Positions 63,084-64,000 of a stretch of DNA of 64,000 nt are shown in pieces. Position 1 is the stretch's first letter. Each line of letters begins with the position of its first letter. This DNA comes from Mesorhizobium sp. J8. Lineage in GTDB: Bacteria > Pseudomonadota > Alphaproteobacteria > Rhizobiales > Rhizobiaceae. The DNA lies in contig NZ_AP024109.1 in NCBI RefSeq assembly GCF_016591715.1, positions 5,456,001 through 5,520,000 on the forward strand, in the 5' to 3' direction. The notes below the pieces were generated by a model that saw nothing but the letters and a program-made list of their open reading frames with translations, ran no database searches and was not told the DNA's origin. Both the position numbers and the translations under genes were made by a program.

Positions 63084-64000
63084 CTAATGGCCGGTGATGC
63101 CATCGGCGAGAGCGGCCAGTTTCGAGGTGTGATGGAGCCCGGCGGCCTCGCGGTTATCGGCGATGCGGTAGAGCTGATACATCGAATGGACGCCCAGCCA
63201 GCGGAATGGCTCCGGCTCCCAGGGCCGCACCTTGCGGTTGACCCAGGGCAGCTGCGTCAGTTCGGTGTTCTCGCCAAGCACCAGATCGGCGAGCGTGCGC
63301 CCCGACAGGTTGGAGCTCGACACGCCGAGTCCGACATAGCCGCCGGCCCAGCCGATGCGCGTTTTGGGATCGAGGCCTACTGTCGTGCACCAGTCGCGCG
63401 GCACGCCGAGCACGCCGCACCAGGCGTGGTCGATGCGAGACCCAGCCGTCTGCGGCAGGAGCGTCGTCAAGATCGTATGCAGCTGGTCGATCGTCGCCTG
63501 CTGCGTCTGCCCGTTGACGTCGGTGCGCGAGCCGTAGCGATAAGGCACACCGCGTCCGCCCATGGTGATGCGCCCCTCGCGCGTGCGCTGGGCGTAGCAA
63601 TAGGCATGCGCGGCATTGCCGAGCAGCTCGTGCCCCTCCCAGCCGATCTTGCGCCAAAGCTCTTCCGACAGCGGTTCGGTGACGATCTGCGCGCTGTTGA
63701 GCGCCAGCCAGGTCCGCTCCTCGCCAGGGATGCCGGCGGTGAACCCTTCGGTGGCGCGGATGATCGTTTCCGCCCGCACCGTGCCGCGATCCGTGGTCAC
63801 GACGCCCTTGGCAATGGCGGTGACCGTCGTCTTCTCGTAGATCGAAACGCCGAGACGCTCGACCGCCGCCGCGAGCCCGCGCACCAGCTTGGCCGGCTGG
63901 ACGCGCGCCTGGCCGTGGATGACGAAGCCGCCCATCACATTCCGGATGTTGATGCGCGCCCGTGTCGCCTCGGCGTCAAGCAGCTCGATGCGTTCGGGAT
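63084..64000 (-). CDS. FAD-dependent oxidoreductase (DAO/OrdL-like), N-terminal part beyond the window
   Basis: Open from the window edge to a stop at 63084, giving about 305 C-terminal residues. The FAD-linked D-amino-acid oxidase fold is seen in MGGFVIHGQARVQPAKLVRG, VRAETIIRATEGFTAGIPGE, YCYAQRTREGRITMGGRG, and the final FAD-contact block IGWAGGYVGLGVSSSNLSGR. Closest in style to OrdL/PuuB-type amine oxidoreductases. Substrate cannot be assigned. The 5' end and the dinucleotide-binding GxGxxG are outside the window. Confidence 0.85.
   Translation of the reverse strand, partial: PERIELLDAEATRARINIRNVMGGFVIHGQARVQPAKLVRGLAAAVERLGVSIYEKTTVTAIAKGVVTTDRGTVRAETIIRATEGFTAGIPGEERTWLALNSAQIVTEPLSEELWRKIGWEGHELLGNAAHAYCYAQRTREGRITMGGRGVPYRYGSRTDVNGQTQQATIDQLHTILTTLLPQTAGSRIDHAWCGVLGVPRDWCTTVGLDPKTRIGWAGGYVGLGVSSSNLSGRTLADLVLGENTELTQLPWVNRKVRPWEPEPFRWLGVHSMYQLYRIADNREAAGLHHTSKLAALADGITGH

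Noticed and set aside
1..64000. CRISPR arrays, tRNA or rRNA genes, insertion sequences or phage attachment sites
   Set aside because: I saw no regularly spaced repeats, cloverleaf-like sequences, transposase or integrase genes in either strand.

Overview
The window looks like chromosomal DNA of a Mesorhizobium-type alphaproteobacterium (Rhizobiales, Phyllobacteriaceae). The evidence is high GC, a flagellar system run by VisN/VisR and the orphan regulator Rem, the alphaproteobacterial flagellin regulators FlaF and FlbT, and the rhizobial periplasmic motor proteins MotC and MotE. No sigma-28 or FlhDC gene is present. Genus assignment is an inference from gene content and from two copies of a rhizobial-type intergenic repeat.

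Left part (1-27293): an ECF42-type sigma factor (cut by the window edge) with its DGPF/YCII partner; a type IB topoisomerase; three overlapping family-2-like glycosyltransferases; a three-gene cluster encoding a transglutaminase-like protein, a circularly permuted ATP-grasp/alpha-E fusion and a transglutaminase-DUF2126 fusion, which is a widespread, poorly characterised predicted amide-ligase system; glutaryl-CoA dehydrogenase with a divergent LysR regulator; the Tex RNA-binding protein; two tandem beta-lactamase-like serine hydrolases; and a polyamine-type locus made of a PotABCD-like importer, a YtcJ-like amidohydrolase, a TetR regulator and an acetylpolyamine amidohydrolase whose active-site residues line up with the Mycoplana enzyme.

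Right part (27294-60721): a nearly continuous flagellar regulon. visN-visR is followed on the minus strand by motA-fliM-fliN-fliG-flhB-(hypothetical) and, divergently, by a DUF1217 gene, flgF, fliI, a membrane protein, flgBC-fliE-flgG-flgA-flgI-motE-flgH-fliL-fliP. Then come flagellins flaA and flaB, a fliF-fliH-motB-motC-fliK-lytic transglycosylase operon, rem, and flgE-flgK-flgL-flaF-flbT-flgD-fliQ. flhA, fliR and flgJ, expected after fliQ by comparison with Sinorhizobium, are not in the window. An MFS transporter, a cupin protein and a partial FAD oxidoreductase follow.

The most interesting signal is a regular promoter architecture I found by comparing the gaps in front of flagellar transcription units. 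It is two CAAG-like half-sites exactly 11 bp apart, then exactly 10 bp, then TA of a -10-like element. It occurs before motA, the DUF1217 gene, flgB, fliF and flgE, with the second half-site 42-53 nt before the start codon, and again before flaB with a long leader. A looser form precedes flaA. This geometry is what an OmpR/PhoB-type activator would use, and Rem is such a protein, so I propose it as the Rem operator.
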